NCBI RefSeq assembly: GCF_900113085.1 | Contig: NZ_FOOC01000005.1 | Coordinates: 46,399 to 110,398, forward strand | Direction: 5' to 3' | Length of the DNA: 64,000 nt | Origin: Fontimonas thermophila | GTDB taxonomy: Bacteria > Pseudomonadota > Gammaproteobacteria > Nevskiales > Nevskiaceae | Part shown: positions 54,176 to 63,539 of the stretch, piece after piece | Position numbering within the stretch: position 1 is the stretch's first letter | Layout of the letters: each line of letters opens with the position of its first letter | Notes under the pieces: model-generated | Database searches by the model: none | What the model was told of the DNA's origin: nothing | What the model saw: the letters and a program-made list of their open reading frames with translations, nothing else | Position numbers and translations under genes: made by a program

Positions 54176-54259
54176 CGGTGGACTAGGAAAACCGCGGCGC
54201 CGCACCGCGGCCGCATGCCCCGTCAAGCTGACCCGCACTGGCTGAATCCGTGCTGACCC

Positions 54260-54709
54260 TCACCCGCTACCCTGCTCCACAGCCTGCGCCTTCAGGCGCG
54301 CGCGCACGAAGTCTGCATGCGGGACAAACAACAGCCCGGCGAGCTGACGGATACATGCCTCCTCGCGCGGATCGACGGATCCGTCCGCATGGGCAATCTG
54401 CCACAGGCGTTCGATCAGCTCGCGTTTGGCCGCCGCATCGAGTTCAGCGTTGAGGGTCTGCAGGAACTCATGCAGAGACACGGCCTGCCGGGATTGCACG
54501 AATGCACGCTCGACCAGCGCCTCGGCCTCATCGCGCCCAAGATCGAGTGCAGCGACGAGCTGATCGCACATGGCAGCGCGCTCGGCCGGCCCGGCGTCGA
54601 AATCCGCACGCGCCGTCTCCACCAACAGCACCGCCATCGCGAGCTGGCGGCGCGCCGGCTCGGGCGCACCCGCCGGTTGCCGCCACCACCGCGTGAGCCG
54701 TTCGAGCAT
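54260..54709 (-). CDS. TerB-like (tellurite resistance TerB family) helical protein
   Basis: A 149-residue all-helical cytoplasmic protein. AMAVLLVETARADFDAGPAER and ELIERLWQIAHADGSVDPREEACIRQLAGLL are the two TerB repeats with metal-binding acidic residues (ADFD, DGSVDPRE). Role is unclear; such single TerB proteins are common outside ter operons. The ATG at 54709 is 4 bases after the stop of the upstream barrel gene. Confidence 0.85.
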   Translation of the reverse strand: MLERLTRWWRQPAGAPEPARRQLAMAVLLVETARADFDAGPAERAAMCDQLVAALDLGRDEAEALVERAFVQSRQAVSLHEFLQTLNAELDAAAKRELIERLWQIAHADGSVDPREEACIRQLAGLLFVPHADFVRARLKAQAVEQGSG

Positions 54710-54713
54710 ACGC

Positions 54714-55448
54714 CTAGAACGACAGCCCGAGGCGCAAGGTGTAGCTGTTGTGGTCACCCTGGCGCTCGTAGGCTGGCGTCATCTCCAGCAATCCCAGGCT
54801 CAGACGCACCCCCGCGAACACGCGCTCGTTGTCCGCATCGACCTTGCGCAGGTTTGCCGGCGCCTGGGTGAGCGCTCCGGACGGCGTCGCCGTCGCCCAG
54901 ACATAGCCGGCGCCGACATACGGGGTCACGAAGGCAAAACCCTTGGACAAGGACACATCCGCGCTCCAGGCTTCGTAATCGAAATCATCGATGCCGCTCG
55001 CCGTCGTATAGGCGCCGCGCACCGCCAGCGCCGGCTGCGCGACGCCGCCTTCGAGAAGCGCATAGCGCAGCTCCGCGCCGTAAAACTTCACGCCGCTGGC
55101 ACCCGGAACCGTTGCATAAAACGCTCCGACGTCGATGCCCAGCGGCAAGCCCTTGCTCGCGACGAGGCCGGCCATGCCGACTGCATCGACCTTCTCGCCA
55201 TTGGTCAAGGTCCGCCAGGCCGCCTCGTTCTCGACCGGGGTGTAATTGACGAAAGCCCCCACTCCGAAGCCGGTGATTCCCCCGGCCTCGGCAGGCGCCA
55301 GGACCTTGTAGTTGAGTGCCGCACCGATGTCCTCGACGACATCCTCGAAAGCCGGCTGACAGTTGGTGCAATCGACATCGAAATCGACATCGGCGAAAAC
55401 ACCCGGCGCAAATGCGAGCAGCGACACCACCAGGATTTTGCGATGCAT
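54714..55448 (-). CDS. Outer-membrane beta-barrel protein
   Basis: A 244-residue protein with signal peptide HRKILVVSLLAFAPGVFA. The mature start has a CTNC pair (DVDCTNCQPAFED), followed by amphipathic strands such as GFGVGAFVNYTPV, LPLGIDVGAFYATV, VTPYVGAGYVWA and the terminal YTLRLGLSF with final Phe, the mark of BAM-assembled barrels. I do not recognise the family. It is directly upstream of the TerB-like gene. Confidence 0.8.
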   Translation of the reverse strand: MHRKILVVSLLAFAPGVFADVDFDVDCTNCQPAFEDVVEDIGAALNYKVLAPAEAGGITGFGVGAFVNYTPVENEAAWRTLTNGEKVDAVGMAGLVASKGLPLGIDVGAFYATVPGASGVKFYGAELRYALLEGGVAQPALAVRGAYTTASGIDDFDYEAWSADVSLSKGFAFVTPYVGAGYVWATATPSGALTQAPANLRKVDADNERVFAGVRLSLGLLEMTPAYERQGDHNSYTLRLGLSF

Positions 55449-55550
55449 AGGACGCTCCCTTGTTGAAGCCCGTGGATGAGCAGCCGCAGCATAACAGAGC
55501 GCACCGCCACTGCCGCGCGGATGCGCGGGCAATCGACTGACAATCCTTGC

Positions 55551-56225
55551 CTAAGTCACGTGCCGTTGCAGAAACGGCAGCACGATGCCGCCGAGTTCGG
55601 TCAGCCGGCCGTGGAAGAAGTGGCCAGCCCCCTGCATCGTCACCAGCTCCGGCGGAGGAACGTAGGTATCGAGCACGGCCTTGGTCTGCCCATAGTCCAC
55701 GACGTCGTCGTCGCTGCCGTGGACCACCAGCCAGGGACATGGCGGCCGCTCCGGCACGGTCTGGTCGCCGACGTACTTGCCGAAAGGAGGAGCGATGCTG
55801 ACCTGTGCGACGGGCCGCACACATCCGGCAGCACGGAGGCTGACCCAGGCACCGAAAGAAAACCCCATCAGCACGGCGCGGGCACCGGGCAGTTGTTCGC
55901 GCATCCAGTCCACCAGGAACTCGACGTCCTGTGTTTCGCCGCGCCCGTTGTCGTGCCGCCCCTCGCTGCGTCCGACCCCGCGAAAATTGAAGCGCAGCGC
56001 GTACAAACCCGCTTTCTGCGCCGTGGCGGCGAGTGTATAGGCGACCTTGTTCGTCATCGCACCGCCGAACAGCGGATGCGGATGGCAAACGATGGCAAAC
56101 GCCGGCTCGGCAAGCGCGCGCAAGGGCGCTGCGAGCAACGCCTCGATGTGGCCCGCCGGACCGGCGATCAGGCGTTCTTCGGTCGCTCCGGGTACGGGTA
56201 GTCGGATCACGGCATTCCTGGGCAT
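55551..56225 (-). CDS. Alpha/beta hydrolase (COG2945-like)
   Basis: A 224-residue hydrolase. CHPHPLFGGAMTNKVAYTLA, FNFRGVGRSEGRHDNGRGE, the nucleophile elbow GFSFGAW, the acid region VHGSDDDVVDY and the His in GAGHFFHGRL give a complete catalytic triad. Substrate is unknown. The ATG at 56225 precedes the conserved part closely; another lies at 56243. Confidence 0.87.
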   Translation of the reverse strand: MPRNAVIRLPVPGATEERLIAGPAGHIEALLAAPLRALAEPAFAIVCHPHPLFGGAMTNKVAYTLAATAQKAGLYALRFNFRGVGRSEGRHDNGRGETQDVEFLVDWMREQLPGARAVLMGFSFGAWVSLRAAGCVRPVAQVSIAPPFGKYVGDQTVPERPPCPWLVVHGSDDDVVDYGQTKAVLDTYVPPPELVTMQGAGHFFHGRLTELGGIVLPFLQRHVT

Positions 56226-56337
56226 CTCAACAGAAGGCGCCATTGTGCCGCATCGTCGCACACGAACGGCTTGCGAGTCTGATGCGCCGTGCCTATAGTC
56301 TGGCGACACCAGACTGAACCTCGTTGGGGGACGAAGC

Positions 56338-57048
56338 ATGCGAACCATCGTCACGGCGTTGACCACGGCGGCCGCCTGCGCCGGCTTGAGTGTCCTCGCC
56401 CAAGCGGCCACGCCGGACAGCGGCACGCCTGAAGCCCGTGCTTATCTGAACTTCCAGTTCGGCGGAAATGAGCGCGCGAGCGAGTCGTTCTTCTATGGCC
56501 TGCGCCTGGACCATGACCGCCGCCTCAGCGACCAGACACTGCCGCCGCTGATGTCCGTGGAATTCGACCACGCCGGCTTCTCCTCGGCCAGGATCAACGG
56601 CATGCCGTTCACGCAGACGCTGCGCCTGAACCAGGACGGCAGCGGCGAACGCCAGTTCACGACCGTGGACTGGGGCTTGCTCATCGTCGGCGCAGCCGGG
56701 TTGGGGTTCGTCATCGCCGAGGTCGCCAACAGCGAGGATGAGTCGCCGGATCCGCCCCCCAGCGGCACGACAACCGGCGATACGACTGGCGGCACAACCG
56801 GCGCTCCGCTGGGCGGATTGCTTGGCGGCACCACGACCGGCGGCACAACCGGCGCTCCGCTGGGCGGATTGCTTGGCGGCACCACGACCGGCGGCACAAC
56901 CGGCGCTCCGCTCGGTGGTCTGGTGGGCGGATTGCTCGGCGGCGGCTTTCGTGCCGAGTACGGCGAGGAAGGGCTCGCCGCGGTCGAGCGTCAGCGTATC
57001 CTCGATGGCGGCACCGGTTACATGGGCGATCTGATCGCCGAACAGTGA
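56338..57048 (+). CDS. Exported protein with Gly/Thr-rich 17-residue repeats
   Basis: A 236-residue protein I do not recognise. A signal peptide (IVTALTTAAACAGLSVLAQA) leads a strand-rich part (FFYGLRLDHDRRLSD, PLMSVEFDHAGF) and a single membrane segment (LLIVGAAGLGFVIAEVA, near 113-129). Then come two and a half copies of a 17-residue unit GGTTGAPLGGLLGGTTT (51-base DNA units). The C-terminal tail (FRAEYGEEGLAAVERQRIL) is charged. Gly-rich repeats after a membrane segment suggest a flexible or self-associating domain. A terminator follows. Confidence 0.75.
   Translation: MRTIVTALTTAAACAGLSVLAQAATPDSGTPEARAYLNFQFGGNERASESFFYGLRLDHDRRLSDQTLPPLMSVEFDHAGFSSARINGMPFTQTLRLNQDGSGERQFTTVDWGLLIVGAAGLGFVIAEVANSEDESPDPPPSGTTTGDTTGGTTGAPLGGLLGGTTTGGTTGAPLGGLLGGTTTGGTTGAPLGGLVGGLLGGGFRAEYGEEGLAAVERQRILDGGTGYMGDLIAEQ
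56788..56912 (+). repeat. 51-base tandem repeat inside the exported-protein gene
   Basis: Unit copies start at 56788, 56839 and 56890, each 51 bases and in frame; the third is incomplete and diverges after about 23 bases. The copies are identical over most of their length, so copy number may vary between strains. Confidence 0.9.
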
Positions 57049-57072
57049 TCCGCTGCGAGCAGGATCAGCACG

Positions 57073-57095
57073 GGGGAGCCATTCGGCTCCCCTTG
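57073..57095 (+). terminator. Rho-independent terminator of the repeat-protein gene
   Basis: GGGGAGCC-ATTC-GGCTCCCC forms a perfect 8-bp stem (57073-57092) 24 bases after the stop, followed by TTGTCATTT. Confidence 0.75.
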
Positions 57096-57139
57096 TCATT
57101 TGGATCACGGGTTTGACTGTCACGGCACGCATCTCACGC

Positions 57140-58960
57140 ATGGATCTGACCCAGCGCTTTCCCCGTCTGGCCGAGATCATCGGCATCGATTTGCGCACGC
57201 TCGCACTGTTCCGCTTCGCCCTCGGCAGCGTGCTGTTCTGCAACCTGCTGCTCGGCTTTTGCGACCTGCAGGCGTTCTGGACCGACACCGGTGTCATGCC
57301 GCGCGCATGGCTCGTCGAGGCCGAGCCCGCGCACCGCATCTCCCTTTACCTCGCCAACGGCGAGACCTGGTTCGTCGCCACGCTGCTGCTGGTGCAGACC
57401 GTGCTGGCGGCGATGTACGCGCTGGGCTGGCACACCCGCCTGGCCAACGTGCTGTCCTTCGTCCTCTGGGGTTCGCTGCTCAACCGCAATCCGATGATTC
57501 TCATCGGCGGCGATCTGCTGATCGCCTGTCTGCTGTTCTGGTCGATGTTCCTGCCGGTCGGTGCCCGCTTCTCGGTCGACGCAGCGCTCGCCGAAAACCC
57601 GCCTCCGCAACGCCAGCTGCACGTCTCCTGGGCCTCGCTGGGCCTGCTCATGCAGGTGATGTCGGTCTATTTCTTCAGCGCGATTCTCAAAAGCGGGCGC
57701 GAATGGGTGCCGGACTACAGCGCGGTGTACTACGCGCTGTCGCTGGATCGTCATGTGCTGCCGCTCGGCAAGCTGCTCAACGAGTTCTATCCGCTCACGC
57801 AGCTTCTGACCGGGTATGTCTGGTGGCTGGAGCTGCTCGGGCCGATCCTGATCTTCTCGCCGCTGTGGCTACGCCCGCTGCGCTTTGCGCTGATGCTCGC
57901 GTTCATGCTGATGCACGTCGGGTTTTTGCTCTGTCTGGAACTCGGGCACTTCCCTTACGTGAGCCTGGCTTCGCTGACCGTGTTCACCGGCGGCTGGGTG
58001 TGGGATGCGCTCGCCCAGCGCCACGCGCGCCGCCACCCGGTACCGCCGCGGATTTACTATGACCGCGACTGTGGCTTTTGTCTGAAATCCTGCCTGCTGA
58101 TGCAGCAGTTCCTGATCCTGCCGCGCACGCCGATTGCCCCGGCGCAGGATACCCCCCGCGCGCGCACGCTGATGGACGCGAATTATTCCTGGGTGGTGAT
58201 CGACGGCGACGAGCGCGCCTACCTGAAATGGCCGGCCTTCACGATTCTGCTCAAGCATTCGCCGCTGTGGGGCTGGACCTGGCCGCTGCTGCGCCATCCG
58301 GCCCTGGAGAAACCCGGCAACGCCGTCTACGACTTCGTGGCCCGCCATCGCGGGACTTTCGGCCGCATCACCGCCCGACTGCTGCCCCAGCGCCACGTGC
58401 GCTGGGAGCTGGGTGCGGCCTGGCAGCGCATCGCTGCCGTCTTCGTCGTGCTCGTCCTGCTGTGGAACCTGCACACCATCGGCATGCCACCGCGCGCAAG
58501 TTACGCGATGCTCACGCCGGTCTTCCGCGCGATCCGCATCGATCAGCTCTGGAACATGTTTGCGCCATACCCGCTCAAGGAAGATGGCTGGCTGGTCGTG
58601 CCCGGGCGGCTCGCCGACGGCAGCGAGGTGGACGTGCTGCATCCCGAACGCGGTGCGCCGGACTACGACAAGCCGGCGCTCTACTCGCAGGATCACGGCA
58701 ATATCCGCTGGCTGACTTATCGCGGGCGTCTGTGGGAACGGCAGTTCGCCCAGCACCGGCTCTATTACGGCAAATACCTGTGCCGCACCTGGAATGCCGA
58801 CAAGCTTGAAGCCGATGCGCGCAGTAAGCGTCTGATGACGTTCAAGCTGATCTACATGCTGGAAAAAACGCCACCGCCGGGAGAGCGCGCGAGCGTCGAG
58901 CAGCAAGTGCTGTGGCGCCATGAATGTTTCCCGGACGAAACCCGCGGGCAGATTCCATGA
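57140..58960 (+). CDS. HTTM-domain membrane protein fused to a DUF393 domain
   Basis: A 606-residue protein. The first ~300 residues are a horizontally-transferred-transmembrane (HTTM) domain: LRTLALFRFALGSVLFCNLLLG, WHTRLANVLSFVLWGSLLNRNP, then further helices. This is followed by RIYYDRDCGFCLKSCLLMQQF (near 310-330), the DCxxCxxxC start of DUF393, a thioredoxin-like thiol domain. Another membrane helix (IAAVFVVLVLLWNLHTIGM) and a soluble tail complete it. HTTM proteins are related to vitamin K-dependent gamma-carboxylase; function here is unknown. The ATG at 57140 is preferred over a TTG at 57113. Confidence 0.82.
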   Translation: MDLTQRFPRLAEIIGIDLRTLALFRFALGSVLFCNLLLGFCDLQAFWTDTGVMPRAWLVEAEPAHRISLYLANGETWFVATLLLVQTVLAAMYALGWHTRLANVLSFVLWGSLLNRNPMILIGGDLLIACLLFWSMFLPVGARFSVDAALAENPPPQRQLHVSWASLGLLMQVMSVYFFSAILKSGREWVPDYSAVYYALSLDRHVLPLGKLLNEFYPLTQLLTGYVWWLELLGPILIFSPLWLRPLRFALMLAFMLMHVGFLLCLELGHFPYVSLASLTVFTGGWVWDALAQRHARRHPVPPRIYYDRDCGFCLKSCLLMQQFLILPRTPIAPAQDTPRARTLMDANYSWVVIDGDERAYLKWPAFTILLKHSPLWGWTWPLLRHPALEKPGNAVYDFVARHRGTFGRITARLLPQRHVRWELGAAWQRIAAVFVVLVLLWNLHTIGMPPRASYAMLTPVFRAIRIDQLWNMFAPYPLKEDGWLVVPGRLADGSEVDVLHPERGAPDYDKPALYSQDHGNIRWLTYRGRLWERQFAQHRLYYGKYLCRTWNADKLEADARSKRLMTFKLIYMLEKTPPPGERASVEQQVLWRHECFPDETRGQIP

Positions 58961-59003
58961 ACGATGCCCGCCCCATCGAGCGGGCCTTCATGCGCAAGAC
59001 CCC

Positions 59004-59852
59004 ATGAGCGCCGCCATGCCCGCCAGCGGCTGTACGCCGGCATCGGCCAGCGGCCTGCCGCCGCTCGTGGACATCGGCGCCAATCTCGCTCACGACAGCT
59101 TCGATGCGGATCTCGACGCCGTGCTGCATCGTGCCACGCTCGCCGGCGTCACCCAGATCGTCGTCACCGGCTCCTCGGCCGAAAGCAACCGCAAGGCGCT
59201 GGCGCTCGCCCTTGGCCATCCAGGCCGCCTGTATGCAACCGCGGGGTTGCACCCTCATCACGCCAGTGAGTGGGAGGCCTCGCTGGCAGCGCAAATCCGC
59301 GAACTGGCGGCGCAGCCGCAGGTCGTCGCGCTCGGAGAATGCGGACTCGATTATTTCCGCAATTATTCGCCGCAGGCCGACCAGCGCCGCGCCTTTGCCG
59401 CGCAGCTCGCGCTGGCGGCGGAAACCGGCAAACCGCTGTTCCTGCACCAGCGGGACGCGCACGCCGACTTTCTCGCCATGCTGCGCGAACACCGGCCACA
59501 GCTCGGGCCGGTCGTCGTCCACTGTTTCACCGACACGCAGGCCGCGCTCGAGGACTATCTTGCGCTCGATTGCCACATCGGCATCACCGGCTGGATCTGC
59601 GACGAACGCCGCGGCACCCACTTGCTCGACGCCGTCCGGATCATTCCGGATACGCGCCTGATGGTCGAAACCGACGCGCCCTATCTGCTGCCGCGCACCG
59701 CGCCCAAAACGAGCCACCGGCGCAACGAGCCGGCCTACCTGGTCTGGGTCGTCCGCGCGCTCGCCGCCGCGCGCAGGCAGAGCGAGGCGGCGGTGGCGGC
59801 GGCCACGAGCGCAACAGCGCGGGCGTTCTTTGGCTTACCGGCTCCGGAGTGA
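59004..59852 (+). CDS. tatD: TatD-type 3'-5' DNA/RNA exonuclease
   Basis: A 282-residue TatD-family metal-dependent nuclease, close in pattern to E. coli TatD: LVDIGANLAHDSFDADLDAV, TAGLHPHHASEW, VALGECGLDYFRNYS, LFLHQRDAHADFLAML, VVHCFTDT, ITGWICDERRG and ETDAPYLLPR. As in E. coli TatD, the N-terminal HxH is replaced by IGxN. The first ~18 residues are extra, so translation could begin at the second ATG (59016). It ends one base before the ilvD stop on the other strand. Confidence 0.93.
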   Translation: MSAAMPASGCTPASASGLPPLVDIGANLAHDSFDADLDAVLHRATLAGVTQIVVTGSSAESNRKALALALGHPGRLYATAGLHPHHASEWEASLAAQIRELAAQPQVVALGECGLDYFRNYSPQADQRRAFAAQLALAAETGKPLFLHQRDAHADFLAMLREHRPQLGPVVVHCFTDTQAALEDYLALDCHIGITGWICDERRGTHLLDAVRIIPDTRLMVETDAPYLLPRTAPKTSHRRNEPAYLVWVVRALAAARRQSEAAVAAATSATARAFFGLPAPE

Positions 59853-61532
59853 TCAGTCGGTCACCGCGCCCTTGGAGGCGCTGCTGACCAGCCGCGCAAA
59901 CTTGGCGAGCACGCCGCGCGTGTAACGCGGCGCCGGCGGTTTCCAGGCCGCGCGGCGACGTGCCAGCTCGGCATCGTCCACATTGAGCTGGATCAACTGA
60001 CGGTGCGCATCGATGGTGATGCTGTCGCCGTCCTCGACCAGCGCAATCGGACCGCCGACGAAAGCCTCCGGCGCGACGTGTCCCACGACCATACCCCAGG
60101 TTCCGCCGGAGAAACGGCCATCGGTGATCAGGCCGACGCTTTCACCGAGCCCTTTGCCGATGATCGCGGAAGTCGGCGCCAGCATTTCGCGCATGCCCGG
60201 ACCGCCCTTGGGCCCCTCGTAGCGAATGACCAGCACATCGCCGGGTTTGATCTTGTCGGCCATGATCGCGGCCATGCATTCGTCTTCGGAGTTGAACACC
60301 CGCGCCGGCCCGGTGATCGCCGGATTCTTCAGGCCCGTGATCTTGGCAACAGCGCCCTCCGGTGCCAGGTTGCCCTTGAGGATCGCAAGATGCCCCTGGC
60401 TGTACAGCGGCCGGTCGAATGGCCGGATCACGTCCTGATCCGCACGCGGGGTGTCCGGTACGTTGGCCAGCGCCTCGGCCAGCGTCTGCCCGGTGATCGT
60501 CAGCGCATCGCCGTGGATGAGCCCGGCCTTGAGCAGCATCTTGAGCACCTGTGGCACACCTCCGGCACGATGGAAGTCGGTGGCCACATACTTGCCCGAG
60601 GGTTTGAGGTCGCACAGCACCGGCACTCTGCGGCGGATCGCCTCGATGTCGTCGATCGCAAACGGCACCTGAGCCGCATGCGCGATCGCCAGATAGTGCA
60701 GCACGGCATTGGTCGAACCGCCAGTGGCCATGATCAGCGCGATCGCGTTCTCGATCGCCTTGCGCGTGACGATGTCGCGCGGTTTTAAGTCACGGCGGAT
60801 CGCCTCCACCAGCACGCGCGCTGACTCCGCGACCGAATCCGCCTTCTCCGGATCCGGGCAGGCCATCTGGCTCGATCCGAGCAGCGACATGCCCAGTGCC
60901 TCGAACGACGAGGACATCGTATTCGCGGTATACATGCCGCCGCAGGCGCCGGTCGTCGGACAGGCGTTTTTCTCGATGCCTTCGAAATCTTCCTTCGACA
61001 TCTTGCCGGCCTGGAACGCACCGACGGCCTCGAAGGACGAGACGATGGTCAGCGCCTGACCCTTCCAGCAGCCGGGCTTGATCGTGCCGGCATAGCAAAA
61101 GATCGCCGGCACATTCATGCGCAGCATCGCGATCATCGCACCCGGCATGTTCTTGTCGCAGCCACCGATCGCAAGCACGCCGTCCATGCACTGGCTGGAC
61201 ACCGCCGTCTCGATACTGTCGGCGATCACCTCGCGCGATACGAGCGAGTACTTCATGCCCTCGGTGCCCATGGAGATGCCGTCGGTGACGGTCGGCACAC
61301 CGAAGGTCTGCGGCATCGCCCCGGCCTCGCGCAGTGCAGCGACGGCGCGGTCGGCCAGTGGCTGGATCCCGGCGTTGCACGGGTTCATCGTCGAATGCCC
61401 GTTGGCGACGCCGACGATGGGCTTGTCGAAGTCCGCATCGGTGAATCCGACCGCGCGCAACATCGCGCGATTGGGTGAGCGCTCGATGCCTTGGGTGATG
61501 AGGCGGGAGCGGCGATTCAACGGCTCGGACAT
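59853..61532 (-). CDS. ilvD: Dihydroxy-acid dehydratase
   Basis: A 559-residue IlvD of the iron-sulfur dehydratase family, catalysing the third step of Ile/Val synthesis. [17 protein letters not shown], the cluster cysteine in [39 protein letters not shown] and [21 protein letters not shown] are all conserved. The length is normal (~560). It is monocistronic here and separate from ilvE. Confidence 0.97.
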   Translation of the reverse strand: MSEPLNRRSRLITQGIERSPNRAMLRAVGFTDADFDKPIVGVANGHSTMNPCNAGIQPLADRAVAALREAGAMPQTFGVPTVTDGISMGTEGMKYSLVSREVIADSIETAVSSQCMDGVLAIGGCDKNMPGAMIAMLRMNVPAIFCYAGTIKPGCWKGQALTIVSSFEAVGAFQAGKMSKEDFEGIEKNACPTTGACGGMYTANTMSSSFEALGMSLLGSSQMACPDPEKADSVAESARVLVEAIRRDLKPRDIVTRKAIENAIALIMATGGSTNAVLHYLAIAHAAQVPFAIDDIEAIRRRVPVLCDLKPSGKYVATDFHRAGGVPQVLKMLLKAGLIHGDALTITGQTLAEALANVPDTPRADQDVIRPFDRPLYSQGHLAILKGNLAPEGAVAKITGLKNPAITGPARVFNSEDECMAAIMADKIKPGDVLVIRYEGPKGGPGMREMLAPTSAIIGKGLGESVGLITDGRFSGGTWGMVVGHVAPEAFVGGPIALVEDGDSITIDAHRQLIQLNVDDAELARRRAAWKPPAPRYTRGVLAKFARLVSSASKGAVTD

Positions 61533-61564
61533 GATTTCTGGCCCACGGCTGGAGAAAAGGGCCG

Positions 61565-63463
61565 TTATTGTACGCAGAGCAATCGCCGGCGCCGCAGCAA
61601 CACCGCCAGCACGAGGCCGATCGACGCCAATGCGCCGCCGCCGCGGCCCTCATCCTCCGCGGCAGGCACCTGCAAGTTACCCTCGGGAATGGGTTCCGGG
61701 CTGCTGCGACATGGCTGGTTCTCGGTGCGGTCGCAAGCCGGCAAGCCATCCGCGCGTACCGGGATCGACACGGGTTGCGGCGCACGCCCGAACACCAGGC
61801 GCGTCGGCGTCTGCGGCCCGACATGCACACTGACCGTAGTCGGCAGCGGATTGAGCGCAAGCTGGCGGAAACCGGAAAACCCGAGCGGTGCCTCCACGTA
61901 AACCCGCAGCGCCGAACCGGCGTGGAAGGTGTGGGCCACCGGCATGATCTCGATGCGCAGCGGCGTGATCGCCCCGGGCGTGAGCGCTTGCACATCGGCC
62001 TGCCGATGGGTATGCACCGGCAGACGCGGCGTCGAGCGCACGGCGTCGAGCGCGCGGTGGGAAGCACGCAGCCAGCCGCGCTGGACGAACATCTCGCGGC
62101 CATCGGGACGCACCTCGACCAGCGACACCTGTAGATCCACATCGGATGCCGGAGTCGATATCCACACATCGAGGCTCGCCGGGCCCAAAATGCGCAAATC
62201 CTGATCGAGCGTCGGGGTCGTCAGCGCCACCGAACCGCCGGGGATCACCGGCAACAGATAGGTGAGTTGCGTCGGATTGGGCACCAGAATCAGCGTCAAG
62301 GTGCTCGGTGCCGGCAGCGGGTACAGATAGCTGAACATCCGCGCCGCGCTCGGTGGTTCGAAGCGCAGACTGCCATCAGGCTGCGCATAGAGCGTCAGTG
62401 TCTCGGGTTCAAGCGGCCAGCGATCGTAGAGCTCGACGACGGCCGGCTCGTAATCCGCAGTGGACATGCCTTTCCAGATCTGCAGCCGCGGCGCCGCAAA
62501 GTCCTGCGGCTGACCGCCGTGCAGAAAATGGTCCAGAAACGCGACCGCAAGCTCGCGAAACCGCGCGCTGTTGACGATGGTGCCGTGAGCGCCGTTGACC
62601 CCGACCATCCAGGTCCGCGACGGATCGAGCCGCTCGAAAGCATGCCAGGCACGCGACCCGAGCTGCTCGTCCTGCCAGGCCACCTGCCCTAGCACCGGTA
62701 CGCTGATGCGTGCAAACAGCTCCGGGCTGAGGAAGCGTTCGTAGCGTTCGTCGCTGTCGGCGTAGGGAATCTGCGCCGCCTCGACAACGGTGATGTGTCG
62801 GGGATCGTTCTGCAGCGGGATAGCGGTACCGCAACGGGTATCACCCTGCAGCGTCTCGAACAGCGAGAACGGCGTGCCGACTTTCTGCATGAATGTCCAC
62901 GCCGTCGCAAACGTCAGATTGAAGATGCCGCCTGGATAGGCGACGTCACGGTAAAGCTCGCCAAGCGGCACCATCGGCAAGACCGCCCGCAGCGCCGGTG
63001 GGCGCTGCACGGCCGTGGCCAGCGCAAGGATCGCCGGAAACGAAACGCCTGCTGCGGCCACGCGGCCGTCGTTCCACGGCTGCTGCGCGATCCATTCGAC
63101 CACCTCGGCTCCGTCCGGACCCCAGCGCAGATCGAACGGACGCCACGTCCCCTGCGAACAGCCGGTGCCGCGCAGGCTCACGCCGATCACCGCGATGCCG
63201 CGCTCGATCAGACGCTCGCCGATGTTGGCAAAGCTGATGTCGTAGGGATTATTGCCGGCGTTGTAGCCGGAATAGACCAATGTGGCCGGGAAAGGACCGG
63301 CACCCGGCGGCAGATAAAGCGAGTAGCGAAGCTGGGTGCCGTCGGACAGCGGGATATAGCCGTAACTGGCAGCCGGCTCGGCTGCGAACGACGAACCGGC
63401 GCTGCCCATTAGCAACCCCAAAAGCCACCACATCCCGCACGCGCGCACGACCGCGCAGCGCAT
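61565..63463 (-). CDS. Exported CocE/NonD-family hydrolase with GlyGly-CTERM-like tail
   Basis: A 632-residue secreted alpha/beta hydrolase from the ATG at 63463, which gives a clean signal peptide ([22 protein letters not shown]); GTG/ATG starts up to 63526 are possible. The CocE-type core shows [25 protein letters not shown], the nucleophile region [14 protein letters not shown], and GAHGT for the His. A beta-sandwich (X-Pro dipeptidyl-peptidase C-terminal-like) follows. The end is [25 protein letters not shown]: glycines, a membrane helix and an arginine cluster, like GlyGly-CTERM signals processed by rhombosortase in type II secretion hosts. Confidence 0.87.
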   Translation of the reverse strand: MRCAVVRACGMWWLLGLLMGSAGSSFAAEPAASYGYIPLSDGTQLRYSLYLPPGAGPFPATLVYSGYNAGNNPYDISFANIGERLIERGIAVIGVSLRGTGCSQGTWRPFDLRWGPDGAEVVEWIAQQPWNDGRVAAAGVSFPAILALATAVQRPPALRAVLPMVPLGELYRDVAYPGGIFNLTFATAWTFMQKVGTPFSLFETLQGDTRCGTAIPLQNDPRHITVVEAAQIPYADSDERYERFLSPELFARISVPVLGQVAWQDEQLGSRAWHAFERLDPSRTWMVGVNGAHGTIVNSARFRELAVAFLDHFLHGGQPQDFAAPRLQIWKGMSTADYEPAVVELYDRWPLEPETLTLYAQPDGSLRFEPPSAARMFSYLYPLPAPSTLTLILVPNPTQLTYLLPVIPGGSVALTTPTLDQDLRILGPASLDVWISTPASDVDLQVSLVEVRPDGREMFVQRGWLRASHRALDAVRSTPRLPVHTHRQADVQALTPGAITPLRIEIMPVAHTFHAGSALRVYVEAPLGFSGFRQLALNPLPTTVSVHVGPQTPTRLVFGRAPQPVSIPVRADGLPACDRTENQPCRSSPEPIPEGNLQVPAAEDEGRGGGALASIGLVLAVLLRRRRLLCVQ

Positions 63464-63539
63464 ACGACATCCGGTTACACTTCGCGTCCAATTCCTTGCG
63501 TTGCGCGCTCCAGAAAACATCATCACGGCCCTGCCTGCG

